From assembly GCA_945830395.1 (NCBI GenBank), contig CALZYE010000004.1:1-64000 (forward strand): a DNA stretch of 64,000 nucleotides. The letters are read 5' to 3'. This DNA comes from an uncultured Clostridia bacterium. Its GTDB lineage: Bacteria > Bacillota > Clostridia > Peptostreptococcales > Anaerovoracaceae. Shown here one piece after another: positions 17,264 to 25,467 of the stretch (the first letter of the stretch is position 1; every line of letters begins with the position of its first letter). The notes beneath the pieces are model-generated. The model saw only the letters and a list, made by a program, of their open reading frames with translations, ran no database searches and was not told the DNA's origin. Both the position numbers and the translations under genes were made by a program.

Positions 17264-18745
17264 ATGGGAAATGAAACAACATCTCAGGGTAGACAACCCA
17301 AAATATGGCATGCGTTAATATCATTCTTTGCGCTTGTACTGGTTATGTCAATAGGTATCGCTTATTATCATGTGGATCCACATATTCCAATGTTTATTGG
17401 AGTAATCATAGCGGCTGTGGTGTCTCTTTCACTGGGATTCAAGTGGGGAGAAATTGAAGGAATGATGATTTCCGGAATTTCCAAAGCTATGCAGGCCATC
17501 CTGATTCTCGCCATCGTGGGAATGATGATAGGAGTGTGGCTGGTATCCGGAACTATTCCGACAATGATTTATTACGGACTTAAATTACTTTCACCGTCAA
17601 TTTTTCTGATTGCAGCGTTATTGGTATGTTCCATCACATCCCTTGCAACAGGTACATCGTGGGGAACAGCAGGAACTATGGGTCTTGCACTTATGGGTAT
17701 AGCACAGGGTCTGGGAATGCCTTTGGGGGCAACAGCGGGAGCTATTCTGTCCGGAGCATACTTCGGAGATAAGCTGTCACCTTTATCAGATACGACAAAC
17801 TTGGCGCCTGCTATGGCAGGAACCGATGTATTTACTCATGTTAAATACATGCTTAAAGCTACGGCAGTTGCTTATGTGATAGCAATTATATTCTTCGGTG
17901 TTTATGGATTCCAGCATGCAGCAAGCGGAAATGCAGATCTGTCGCAGGCTGAGGTCCTTTCCAAAGGGCTGTGGGATACATTTAATATCAACCCTGTATT
18001 GCTGCTGCCTCCTATCGTTGTAATCGCAGCAATTACCCTTAAGGTTCCGGCTATACCGGGAATAACGCTGGGACTTATTACAGGAGCTGTACTGGCACCT
18101 ATTTTCCAAGGCAATTTAGCTATATTTGAACATGAAACTCTTAAATTCTTGCACACGGGAGTAAACTTTGGTGATGTTCTGTTAATCGCAAGGGACGGCT
18201 TCGTTTGTAACACGGATATAAAATCTTTAAACAGTTTATTGAGCAACGGCGGTTTGATGAATATGTCATCATCCATATTGATGTCGGTTATAGCTATGAT
18301 GTTCGGAGGCATCATGGAAGGCACCGGACAACTGTCAGTTGTTATCGATGCTATCACTAAGCTTGTTAAGAGCGGTCCCGGACTTATCATCGCAACGGAG
18401 ATTACCTGTATTCTGTCAAATGTAACGATGCCGGAGCAGTACATTTCAATTCTGATTCCCGGAAGAATGTTTGCGCCTGCATATCGTAAGGCGGGTCTTC
18501 ATCCTAAGTGCCTGTCCAATGCACTTGAATCGGCAGGAACGGTTTCATCACCTGCAATTCCGTGGAACACATGCGGTATGTTCATGGCGGCAACGCTGGG
18601 CATTAAGGTTTATACATATATGCCATATCTGATATTTAACTATGCAATGATGATTTCTACAATAGTTCTTGCCTTCGTTGGAGTTACAGTTACTAAGATG
18701 ACTCCTGAAGAACAGGCAAGGGCAGACGCCGGAGAGCTTGTATAA
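17264..18745 (+). CDS. nhaC: NhaC family Na+/H+ antiporter
   Basis: A 493-aa polytopic membrane protein of the NhaC family. Hallmarks include SLATGTSWGTAGTMGLALMG and the conserved GAYFGDKLSPLSDTTNLAP at about residues 167-185; its repeat-related partner near the C-terminus includes ESAGTVSSPAIPWNTCGMF. The family exchanges Na+ for H+, but some members (MleN-like) exchange malate for lactate, so the substrate is not certain. The start at 17264 is 8 nt after AGGAG. A strong promoter and terminator make it monocistronic. Confidence 0.88.
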   Translation: MGNETTSQGRQPKIWHALISFFALVLVMSIGIAYYHVDPHIPMFIGVIIAAVVSLSLGFKWGEIEGMMISGISKAMQAILILAIVGMMIGVWLVSGTIPTMIYYGLKLLSPSIFLIAALLVCSITSLATGTSWGTAGTMGLALMGIAQGLGMPLGATAGAILSGAYFGDKLSPLSDTTNLAPAMAGTDVFTHVKYMLKATAVAYVIAIIFFGVYGFQHAASGNADLSQAEVLSKGLWDTFNINPVLLLPPIVVIAAITLKVPAIPGITLGLITGAVLAPIFQGNLAIFEHETLKFLHTGVNFGDVLLIARDGFVCNTDIKSLNSLLSNGGLMNMSSSILMSVIAMMFGGIMEGTGQLSVVIDAITKLVKSGPGLIIATEITCILSNVTMPEQYISILIPGRMFAPAYRKAGLHPKCLSNALESAGTVSSPAIPWNTCGMFMAATLGIKVYTYMPYLIFNYAMMISTIVLAFVGVTVTKMTPEEQARADAGELV

Positions 18746-18786
18746 GTTATTAAGTCATTAGAATTTTGATTTATCCATTCATACTG

Positions 18787-18817
18787 TCGAGAGGCTTTTA
18801 GCCTCTCGATTTTTTTT
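18787..18817 (+). terminator. Terminator after nhaC
   Basis: TCGAGAGGC (18787-18795) and GCCTCTCGA (18801-18809) form a perfect 9-bp stem with loop TTTTA, followed by eight T. Confidence 0.92.
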
Positions 18818-18921
18818 AAACCAAGAAAGCCCTGCGTTTTACGCATGGATAGTTTTTAAAGGATTTTACGGTATAATATATTTCTTAGTAAATTGATATT
18901 GTTTGAAATATAGCAAAAGTA

Positions 18922-18950
18922 TTGAATTATGTGTAAGAATATGGTATATA
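18922..18950 (+). promoter_or_regulatory. Candidate promoter for the small secreted protein
   Basis: TTGAAT (18922-18927) and TATATA (18945-18950) have a 17-nt spacer. The leader would be about 90 nt. The 18746-19044 gap otherwise shows only the nhaC terminator. Confidence 0.45.
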
Positions 18951-19044
18951 AGTTAAAAGAAGATAACTGCAAGTATAGTTACAAGAATAGCCCTGAAAGG
19001 ATAAATGTTATTAAATGCTATAGTTAGTTGAAGGAGGATGTAAA

Positions 19045-19482
19045 ATGAAAAAAATCAAAAAATCTTTAGTCGTTTTGGGAATCATCGTTTTCGCTTTAAC
19101 GGTTGTGACTCCGTTGCATAATACGGCAGAAGCAAAACAAAAAACGACAAAAACGAAAACAAACTTCCCTGTCACAAAGAAGTTTAGAAAGAGTACTATT
19201 TTAGTTGGATATAAATATGACAATATTCTTGCAAAAGCTACAGTGAATAAAAAAGATATAAGAAGAGTTTACAAAGCATTAGATAAAGCCCGGTTCAGAA
19301 AGATTTCCAAGAAGAAGTATAATAAAATCACAAATAAAATAATCGGTTCTTGGAGCCTTGTCGTTTACACAAAAAACAAAGAAAAGAACTATCGTTTCGT
19401 TCGAGACTGTGTGATGATAAACGGCAAGTATTATCAAGCAAAACATGAGGTGAAAATGTACAAATATTTTGGAATAAAATAA
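19045..19482 (+). CDS. Small secreted basic protein of unknown function
   Basis: A 145-aa protein I do not recognise. Residues 1-30 look like a signal peptide: MKKIKKS, a hydrophobic core LVVLGIIVFALTVV, and a likely cleavage after AEA at about residue 30. The mature part is very lysine-rich, with KTTKTKTKTN-like spacing, then alternating hydrophobic/charged segments ending YYQAKHEVKMYKYFGIK. It has a single cysteine and no obvious enzyme motif. GAAGGAGG lies 8 nt before the ATG, so the gene is likely real and translated. It has no operon partner. A cell-wall or polyanion-binding role is possible but only a guess. Confidence 0.7.
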   Translation: MKKIKKSLVVLGIIVFALTVVTPLHNTAEAKQKTTKTKTNFPVTKKFRKSTILVGYKYDNILAKATVNKKDIRRVYKALDKARFRKISKKKYNKITNKIIGSWSLVVYTKNKEKNYRFVRDCVMINGKYYQAKHEVKMYKYFGIK

Positions 19483-19564
19483 GTGTGCTTAACATCGAAA
19501 AATGATGCAATTATCAAAATAAGATACAGCAGAAAATGCCGTAGTTTATAAAAAATACTACGGA

Positions 19565-19716
19565 AAAAGCACTCCTAAACGAGAAAATCCCAAAAAGTCT
19601 AACTTTTTGGGGTCGATACAAAGAGGGAGTGTTTTTTGTTACATAGGGAGTGTTTTTCATTAAAATACCGCCTCCCTGATTGTTGGATTTTTAGGTCTAA
19701 TTTTAGGGAGACGGTA
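19565..19716. repeat. Cluster of inverted repeats with an IS3-like terminal end
   Basis: Within the 317-nt gap 19483-19799, CCCAAAAAGT and ACTTTTTGGG form a stem around 19589-19611. The stretch 19598-19620 (TCTAACTTTTTGGGG...ATACA) resembles the terminal repeat of IS3/IS150-group elements, whose ends read TG..GACCCCAAAAAGTTAGA. An outer pair CACTCC/GGGAGTG flanks it. GGGAGTGTTTTT occurs twice (19625 and 19647). A further imperfect pair lies at 19666-19677 and 19705-19716. No transposase is present, so this is either IS debris or an elaborate terminator. Confidence 0.4.
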
Positions 19717-19799
19717 CATTTAGACAGAGGTGCTTTTTAGGTTTGATTATATGGAGTATATTTTATTTGGAATTTGGATTTTTTCTCTGTCGTATTTAA

Positions 19800-21209
19800 C
19801 TACATTTTAGCCCTGTCGTACTTAGGGTATCTGCTGAAATAGTCTTTCACAAGTCCGAAGAAGGTTTTGCTGAGCAGGAGAACCGCAATCAGGTTGGGAA
19901 TAACCATAAGGCCGTTGAATGTTTCTGAAACTCCCCAAATGGCTTTTAAATCCGCAGTAGCTCCTATGATTGCAACAAATGCGTAGACTACGGCAAAAGG
20001 CTTCAATACCTTTGAGCCGAAGATGTATTCAATACATCTTGAACCGTAAAGCCCCCATCCCAAGGTGGTGGAGAATGCAAAGCATACCAGAGCTACGGCA
20101 GTGAACAGCGACACCCAATTTCCGTAAGTGGTTATGAAACCGTTAATTGTCAGCTCCGCTCCTGCAGCTGACCCGTATTTGATCTGGATACCGCTGCATA
20201 GAATTACAAGGGCTGTGAGGGTGCATATTACTATTGTATCCGCAAATACTTCAAAAACTCCCATAAGTCCCTGTCTTACAGGCTCATCGGTGTCCGCTGA
20301 AGCGTGGGATATGGAGCCTGTACCGAGCCCGGCTTCATTGGAGAAGATTCCTCTGGATACACCTTTTTTTATGCTGGTGAACATGACGCCGACAGCTCCT
20401 CCCGTAACAGAAGCAGGGTGAAAAGCTCCTTTGAATATCATTCCGAACACGGTAGGTATATTCTTTAAGTTGATGATTAGAACTCCTATGGCAAGGAGGA
20501 TATATACGAAAGCCATGAAAGGAACCAACTTCTCTGTAACGGAACCGATTCGCTTGATTCCCCCCAGAAGAATTATAAGAATCAGTGTGGTAATTGCAAT
20601 CCCTATGATGAGGTTTATCATCTTTATGGATGAAGAAGAAACCACATTGTAGCTTAGAAGGGCAGAGTCGATGGCAGTTGTAATCGTATTTACCTGAGTG
20701 GCATTACCCGTACCGAATACGGTAAGCACGCCGAAGGCGGAAAAGAGATATGCCAGCCATTGCCATTTCTTGGGCAGACCGTTCTTAATGTAGTACATAG
20801 GTCCTCCGACCCAGTCGCCATGAGTATTTCTCTCCCTGAAATGAACGGCTAAGGTTACTTCTGCAAACTTTGTACACATACCCAGTATGGCAGCTATCCA
20901 CATCCAGAAAACCGCACCTGCACCGCCTATTGCTATTGCGCCTGCCACACCGGCAATGTTTCCCGTTCCCACAGTTGCGGCAAGAGCGGTGGTCAATGAC
21001 TGAAAAGGCGTTGTCGCCCCTTCGGCAGCTTCCGTTTTGGTAAAAATCTTTCCCAAAGCAATTTTAAGAGCGTAGCCAAGTTTCCTGAACTGAATGAAAC
21101 CGCTGAATAAACTCAGGTAGGTTCCCACGCCGATTACGCAAATCATTGCAGGAACACCCCACACAAGGTTGTTGATGATTTCGTTAATATGAACGATAGT
21201 TGACACCAT
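19800..21209 (-). CDS. AGCS family sodium:alanine/glycine symporter
   Basis: A 469-aa alanine-or-glycine:cation symporter family membrane protein. The N-terminus has IINNLVWGVPAMICVIGVGTYLSL. The family signature follows: FQSLTTALAATVGTGNIAGVAGAIAIGGAGAVFWMW split across residues 68-103, then GMCTKFAEVTLAVHFRE and GGPMYYIKNGLPKKW. The typical GIFSNEAGLGTGSISHA appears later. It imports small neutral amino acids with Na+. AAAGGAG precedes the ATG. An inverted-repeat operator candidate lies upstream. Confidence 0.93.
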   Translation of the reverse strand: MVSTIVHINEIINNLVWGVPAMICVIGVGTYLSLFSGFIQFRKLGYALKIALGKIFTKTEAAEGATTPFQSLTTALAATVGTGNIAGVAGAIAIGGAGAVFWMWIAAILGMCTKFAEVTLAVHFRERNTHGDWVGGPMYYIKNGLPKKWQWLAYLFSAFGVLTVFGTGNATQVNTITTAIDSALLSYNVVSSSSIKMINLIIGIAITTLILIILLGGIKRIGSVTEKLVPFMAFVYILLAIGVLIINLKNIPTVFGMIFKGAFHPASVTGGAVGVMFTSIKKGVSRGIFSNEAGLGTGSISHASADTDEPVRQGLMGVFEVFADTIVICTLTALVILCSGIQIKYGSAAGAELTINGFITTYGNWVSLFTAVALVCFAFSTTLGWGLYGSRCIEYIFGSKVLKPFAVVYAFVAIIGATADLKAIWGVSETFNGLMVIPNLIAVLLLSKTFFGLVKDYFSRYPKYDRAKM

Positions 21210-21262
21210 GAATATAATCTCCTTTCAAACGGCTTGAAATTAAAGAATCAGTATAATATAAA

Positions 21263-21310
21263 AATGTGTAAAATTAAGATATTTACACATTCATATTATA
21301 CCATGTGTAA
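21263..21310 (-). promoter_or_regulatory. Candidate operator and -10 upstream of the AGCS symporter
   Basis: AATGTGTAAA (21263-21272) and TTTACACATT (21282-21291) form a perfect 10-bp inverted repeat with a 9-nt spacer, and a third half-site ATGTGTAA lies at 21303-21310. A TATAAT for the minus strand lies between them (complement of ATTATA, 21296-21301). The arrangement fits repressor binding around a promoter. The regulator is unknown. Confidence 0.5.
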
Positions 21311-21434
21311 GGGGCAAAAACCAGTGCCGTGTCCGATGTGTTATGTATACATACCATAATTTCAAGTAATTTCAAGAAACCTTAGAAAAAAGCTTGAATT
21401 TTTTCTTTTCAAGTGATAGGATAAGGATAATACG

Positions 21435-21746
21435 ATGATGAGACGAGTAGGGCGCCTCACCGGCAAAGAGAGAGGAATGGATGGTGGAATCATTCTTGCC
21501 GAAGCGTACCGAAGACCAGCTCGGAGTGGCACCAATCATGCCCGCGAAGACCTTGCGTTATAGGTAAAAAAGTGTCAGGACATTTCCCGGGTGGACCGAT
21601 TTTGGATGGTACCTTCTGTTTATCAGCAGGTTATCCTGTTTGGTTACCGATTAGGAAGATGTATGTCTTGGAAGACGGGTGGAACCGCGAATACAGATAG
21701 TATGCGTCCCTTCTGGCAGAGCAATTCTGCTGGCAGGGATTTTTTG
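21435..21746 (+). promoter_or_regulatory. T-box riboswitch (Thr) controlling thrS
   Basis: The conserved T-box core GGGTGGAACCGCG lies at 21677-21689. A terminator with stem TCCCT/AGGGA, inner GCAGA/TCTGC and TTTTTT follows at 21707-21745. For stem I, ATGAT (21435-21439) pairs with ATCAT (21535-21539), and GCCTCACCG pairs imperfectly with CGGAGTGGC. The triplet just before the basal stem is ACC (21531-21533), a threonine codon, followed by A as expected for a specifier. It senses uncharged tRNA-Thr and allows readthrough into thrS. Confidence 0.93.
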
Positions 21747-21796
21747 TTTAAGAATTTAATTTTTGTTCAGAAATTTAGAGAAAAGAGGAAAACAAT

Positions 21797-23827
21797 ATGA
21801 TTATTACATTGAAAGACGGCAGCATGAAAGAATATGCAGAACCCATGTCGGTATACGACATTGCAAGAGACATAAGCGAAGGTCTTGCACGCATGGCATG
21901 TGTGGGGGAGGTTGACGGGAAAGTTGTGGATCTCAGAACCGTTGTAGAAAAAGATTGCACCCTCAACATATTGACTTTTGACTCGGAAGAGGGTAAGAAG
22001 GCATATCGTCACACCTGCTCTCATGTTCTGGCAGAGGCTGTAAAGAATCTTTATCCGGAAGCGAAAATGACAATCGGACCTTCCATAGACAACGGATTTT
22101 ATTATGACTTTGATATGCCGCCTTTGACAAGAGAAGACTTGGATAAGATTGAAGCGGAGATGAAGAAAATCATTAAGAGGGGAGATAAGCTGGAAAGCTT
22201 CACTTTGCCCAGAGAAGAAGCGATAAGGATGATGGAGGAAAGGGGGGAACCTTACAAGGTTGAACTGATTCAGGATCTTCCCGAAGATGCGGTAATATCA
22301 TTTTATCGGCAGGGAGATTTTATCGAACTTTGTGCAGGTCCTCATCTCATGAGCACCAAGCAGATAAAAGCTTTTAAACTTATTTCCACTTCGGGAGCAT
22401 ACTGGAGAGGTGATGAGCACAATAAGATGCTCACAAGAATTTACGGTACGGCATATACGAAGAAGGCTGATCTAAAGGAGTATCTTGATTATCTCGAGGA
22501 CATTAAAAAGAGGGACCACAATAAACTCGGTCGTGAGATGGAGCTGTTCACAACTGTTGATGTTCTGGGACAGGGATTGCCTCTGTTTATGCCTAAGGGT
22601 ACAAGGATTATCCAGAAAATGCAAAGATGGATTGAGGATCTTGAGGACTATGAGTGGGGATATGTGAGAACCCGTACTCCTCTGATGGCAAAATCCACGT
22701 TATATAAGATTTCCGACCACTGGTATCATTACAAAGACGGTATGTTCGTTTTCGGATATGAGAACAGGGAAGACTTGGACAATGTGGCAAGTGAGGAAAG
22801 AGAAATCAGAGGGCTTGAAGATTTGCATCTGATTGAAAACGATCCGGACAGCAATGTATATGCACTTCGTCCTATGACATGTCCATTCCAATATTATGTT
22901 TATAAGGCAAGACAGAGAAGCTACAGAGATCTTCCTTACCGTATGGGAGAAACCTCCACTCTCTTTAGAAACGAAGATTCAGGGGAAATGCACGGACTGA
23001 CCCGCGTTCGACAGTTCACCATTTCGGAAGGACATTTGGTATGTACACCTGAGCAGGTAAATGAGGAGTTTAAGAACTGCGTAAAACTGGCAAAGTACTG
23101 TTTGACAACGCTGGGGCTTCATGATGATGTAACCTATCGTTTCTCAAAATGGGATCCCGAGGATTCTGAGAAGTACCTGGGAACTGCCGAGCAGTGGGAT
23201 AATGTGGAAGCTGCCATGAGGGATATTCTTGACGAAATAGGTCTTGAATACACGGAAGCTTCCGGAGAAGCGGCATTCTACGGTCCTAAGCTGGATATTC
23301 AGGCAAAAAATGTATATGGAAAAGAAGATACGATGATTACAATTCAGCTGGATATGTTCCTGGCTGAAAGATATGACATGTATTATATAGACAAAGACGG
23401 CGGGAGAAAGAGGCCTTACATAATTCACAGAACCTCTCTGGGCTGCTATGAGAGAACTCTTGCATGGCTTATTGAAAAGTATGCGGGAAAATTCCCTACT
23501 TGGCTTTGTCCTGAGCAGGTCAGAGTTCTTCCGGTATCTGAAAAATATGCAGACTATGCACAGGAGGTATACAGTGAACTTCGCAGAAACGGTGTGGATG
23601 TTACCGTTGACAACAGCGCAGAAAGAGTCGGATACAAAATCAGACAGGCACAGCTTGACAAACTGCCATATATGTTGGTAGTCGGTGCGCAGGAAGAGGA
23701 GGATAAGACAGTTTCAGTAAGAAGCAGATATGCAGGAGATGAAGGAATCAAACCTCTCACTAAGTTCGTAGATGAGATTTGCAGGGAAATAAGGACAAAG
23801 GAAATAAGAAAAGAAGTTGCTGAATAA
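21797..23827 (+). CDS. thrS: Threonyl-tRNA synthetase
   Basis: A 676-aa class II synthetase. An N-terminal TGS domain (MIITLKDGSMKEYAEPMSVYDIAR) precedes the editing domain with HTCSHVLAEAVKNLYP and the ELCAGPH zinc motif. The catalytic core has motif 2 RMGETSTLFRNEDSGEMHGL and zinc/active-site residues in PMTCPFQYYVYK; motif 3 is LGCYERTLAWLIEKYAG. The anticodon-binding domain closes the protein. The upstream T-box matches threonine. A nested hairpin terminator follows. Confidence 0.98.
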   Translation: MIITLKDGSMKEYAEPMSVYDIARDISEGLARMACVGEVDGKVVDLRTVVEKDCTLNILTFDSEEGKKAYRHTCSHVLAEAVKNLYPEAKMTIGPSIDNGFYYDFDMPPLTREDLDKIEAEMKKIIKRGDKLESFTLPREEAIRMMEERGEPYKVELIQDLPEDAVISFYRQGDFIELCAGPHLMSTKQIKAFKLISTSGAYWRGDEHNKMLTRIYGTAYTKKADLKEYLDYLEDIKKRDHNKLGREMELFTTVDVLGQGLPLFMPKGTRIIQKMQRWIEDLEDYEWGYVRTRTPLMAKSTLYKISDHWYHYKDGMFVFGYENREDLDNVASEEREIRGLEDLHLIENDPDSNVYALRPMTCPFQYYVYKARQRSYRDLPYRMGETSTLFRNEDSGEMHGLTRVRQFTISEGHLVCTPEQVNEEFKNCVKLAKYCLTTLGLHDDVTYRFSKWDPEDSEKYLGTAEQWDNVEAAMRDILDEIGLEYTEASGEAAFYGPKLDIQAKNVYGKEDTMITIQLDMFLAERYDMYYIDKDGGRKRPYIIHRTSLGCYERTLAWLIEKYAGKFPTWLCPEQVRVLPVSEKYADYAQEVYSELRRNGVDVTVDNSAERVGYKIRQAQLDKLPYMLVVGAQEEEDKTVSVRSRYAGDEGIKPLTKFVDEICREIRTKEIRKEVAE

Positions 23828-23832
23828 GTAAA

Positions 23833-23915
23833 AACCCCGCGTTAATGTGTTGACCGCCCCAAATATCAGACATGAAAATCTGATATTTGGGGCATCACAG
23901 CGCGGGGTTGATTTT
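23833..23915. terminator. Nested two-stem terminator between thrS and thiT
   Basis: AACCCCGCG (23833-23841) pairs with CGCGGGGTT (23901-23909), with ATTTTT after it. Inside it, a second perfect 15-bp stem pairs 23856-23870 with 23879-23893. The flanking genes converge, so the structure can serve both directions. Confidence 0.8.
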
Positions 23916-23971
23916 TCACAGCTGAGAATGTTCGATATTTCCTAAAATCTTTTTTGTAGATCTGTTTAGGC

Positions 23972-24604
23972 TTATAGTTGAGATTTCATTTGTTCAAACA
24001 TTCTTTTTACAGGCGGGAGATTTATTACCGCAAGTGTAACAGCCCCTTCTGCGAAAATGTAAGTCCCGTTGTAGAACAGCGACCAGCTTAGAGCGTTAAA
24101 GCCCTCGGGAGCGTAGGAGGCAAAGAAAATAACTCCGGATAAAACGGCAAAGAAATATCTTCCTAAGATTCCGATAAGATATGAAATGGTTAAGCCGTTT
24201 TTTCTGTCTCTGAAAAATCCGCCAAGTCCCATTGCTCCAAAAGCCATAGGATAATCCAAAAGCAGCTGAGCAGGGTGGATTACATAAGGCCCGAATACCA
24301 GATTTACAAGTCCCAAAGCTATGCCGGCAATTACACCTTTTCTCGTTCCCAAAAGATAGGAGCAGAGAGCTATAGGAAGCAGTGAAAACAAGGTTACCGA
24401 ACCGCCATAAGGCATTGAATATACCTTTATCTGCGATAGAATCATGGCCAGTGCGATTAGCACCGCAGATATCGTAAGGGCTTTAACATCCGGTTTATTA
24501 GACCGGGAGCTGTTTCTGCCGGGTAAGAAAATCAGCAGAAGCAGAAATACGATTACAGCAATAACGGAAGCTTTTCCAACTGTGGATTCAAAAAAACTTT
24601 GCAT
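23972..24604 (-). CDS. thiT: ECF thiamine transporter S-component ThiT
   Basis: A 210-aa membrane protein matching ThiT, the thiamine-binding S-component of energy-coupling-factor transporters. The signature includes YSMPYGGSVTLFSLLPIALC, LGTRKGVIAG and GPYVIHPAQLLLDYPMAFGAMGLGGF split over residues 104-130. There are about six membrane segments plus one extra N-terminal helix. The ATP-binding and T subunits (ecfA/ecfT) are not in this window and are normally shared. AAAGGAG precedes the ATG. I looked for a TPP riboswitch upstream and did not find one. Confidence 0.9.
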   Translation of the reverse strand: MQSFFESTVGKASVIAVIVFLLLLIFLPGRNSSRSNKPDVKALTISAVLIALAMILSQIKVYSMPYGGSVTLFSLLPIALCSYLLGTRKGVIAGIALGLVNLVFGPYVIHPAQLLLDYPMAFGAMGLGGFFRDRKNGLTISYLIGILGRYFFAVLSGVIFFASYAPEGFNALSWSLFYNGTYIFAEGAVTLAVINLPPVKRMFEQMKSQL

Positions 24605-24637
24605 AATACATTCTCCTTTATTAAATAAATAAAAATA

Positions 24638-25315
24638 TTAGTTGAACTCAGTTTCAGACTCTTCGTAGCCTTTATCATTATCCAGATAAACTCCGGATTT
24701 AGGAAGACTCCATCTGAAGTGAGCAGCTATAAGCCTTAACGCAATTACGGTGAACATCCCCAAGGAAACGGAAATCGCCGGGCCAAAATATATATGAGCG
24801 CTTACACAGACTACGGCACCGATAAGGGAGGCGCTGGCATAGAAGTGTTTTACAAATATATAAGGTTTATCACCCAGCATCACATCACGAAGCACGCCGC
24901 CGCCAACACCGGTTACAACGCCTACAAAGGCGAAAAGAAAGTAGTTGGCATCAGGCGTTACATGCATTGCTATCTCTATTCCGTTTACTGTGAATATGCC
25001 AAGTCCGATTGAGTCGGTAATGAGCATAAATCTTCCGTAATATATGGGGTTGTTTATTATAATTTTCTGAACCCAAGGAATGAAAACCACTAAAGTTGTA
25101 GCTATGGCAACTATCAGATATACAGGAGTCTTAAAAGTAGCAGGGGGATTTATTCCCAGAATTAAATCCCGTATTATTCCGCCGCCTACAGCGCTGGTCA
25201 TTCCAAGGAAGGTTACGCCGAACAAGTCCATCTGCTTTTGGCAGGCAGCGACGGCGCCCGATATGGCAAAGGCGATTGTGCCTATTATTTCAAATACAAA
25301 GATTGCGTCTAACAT
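24638..25315 (-). CDS. TRIC-like cation channel family protein (UPF0126)
   Basis: A 225-aa protein with about seven hydrophobic segments arranged as two related halves. Each half carries the family's glycine signature: SAVGGGIIRDLILG at about residues 41-54 and TGVGGGVLRDVMLGD at about 127-141. These define the UPF0126/TRIC family of bacterial trimeric intracellular-type cation channels. The physiological role in bacteria is not settled. It is 33 nt upstream of thiT on the same strand and may be co-transcribed. A weak AAGGA site precedes the ATG. A minus-strand TATAAT lies about 50 nt upstream. Confidence 0.85.
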   Translation of the reverse strand: MLDAIFVFEIIGTIAFAISGAVAACQKQMDLFGVTFLGMTSAVGGGIIRDLILGINPPATFKTPVYLIVAIATTLVVFIPWVQKIIINNPIYYGRFMLITDSIGLGIFTVNGIEIAMHVTPDANYFLFAFVGVVTGVGGGVLRDVMLGDKPYIFVKHFYASASLIGAVVCVSAHIYFGPAISVSLGMFTVIALRLIAAHFRWSLPKSGVYLDNDKGYEESETEFN

Positions 25316-25467
25316 TCATGTTCCTTTTATATAAAAATCGTCTATTCTTACGGTGCCATAACATTATACCATAATATCAAATCTTTGCGTTACAAATTTT
25401 AACTGCGGGGGTAGAATAGTACTATTGGATTTTTTGATGTATCGAAGAAAGACGGCACAGGTAAGAT

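Noticed and set aside
25316..25467. TPP riboswitch upstream of the TRIC-thiT pair
   Set aside because: I looked for the conserved THI-box pattern (CTGAGA and related) and found none in this gap or before thiT.
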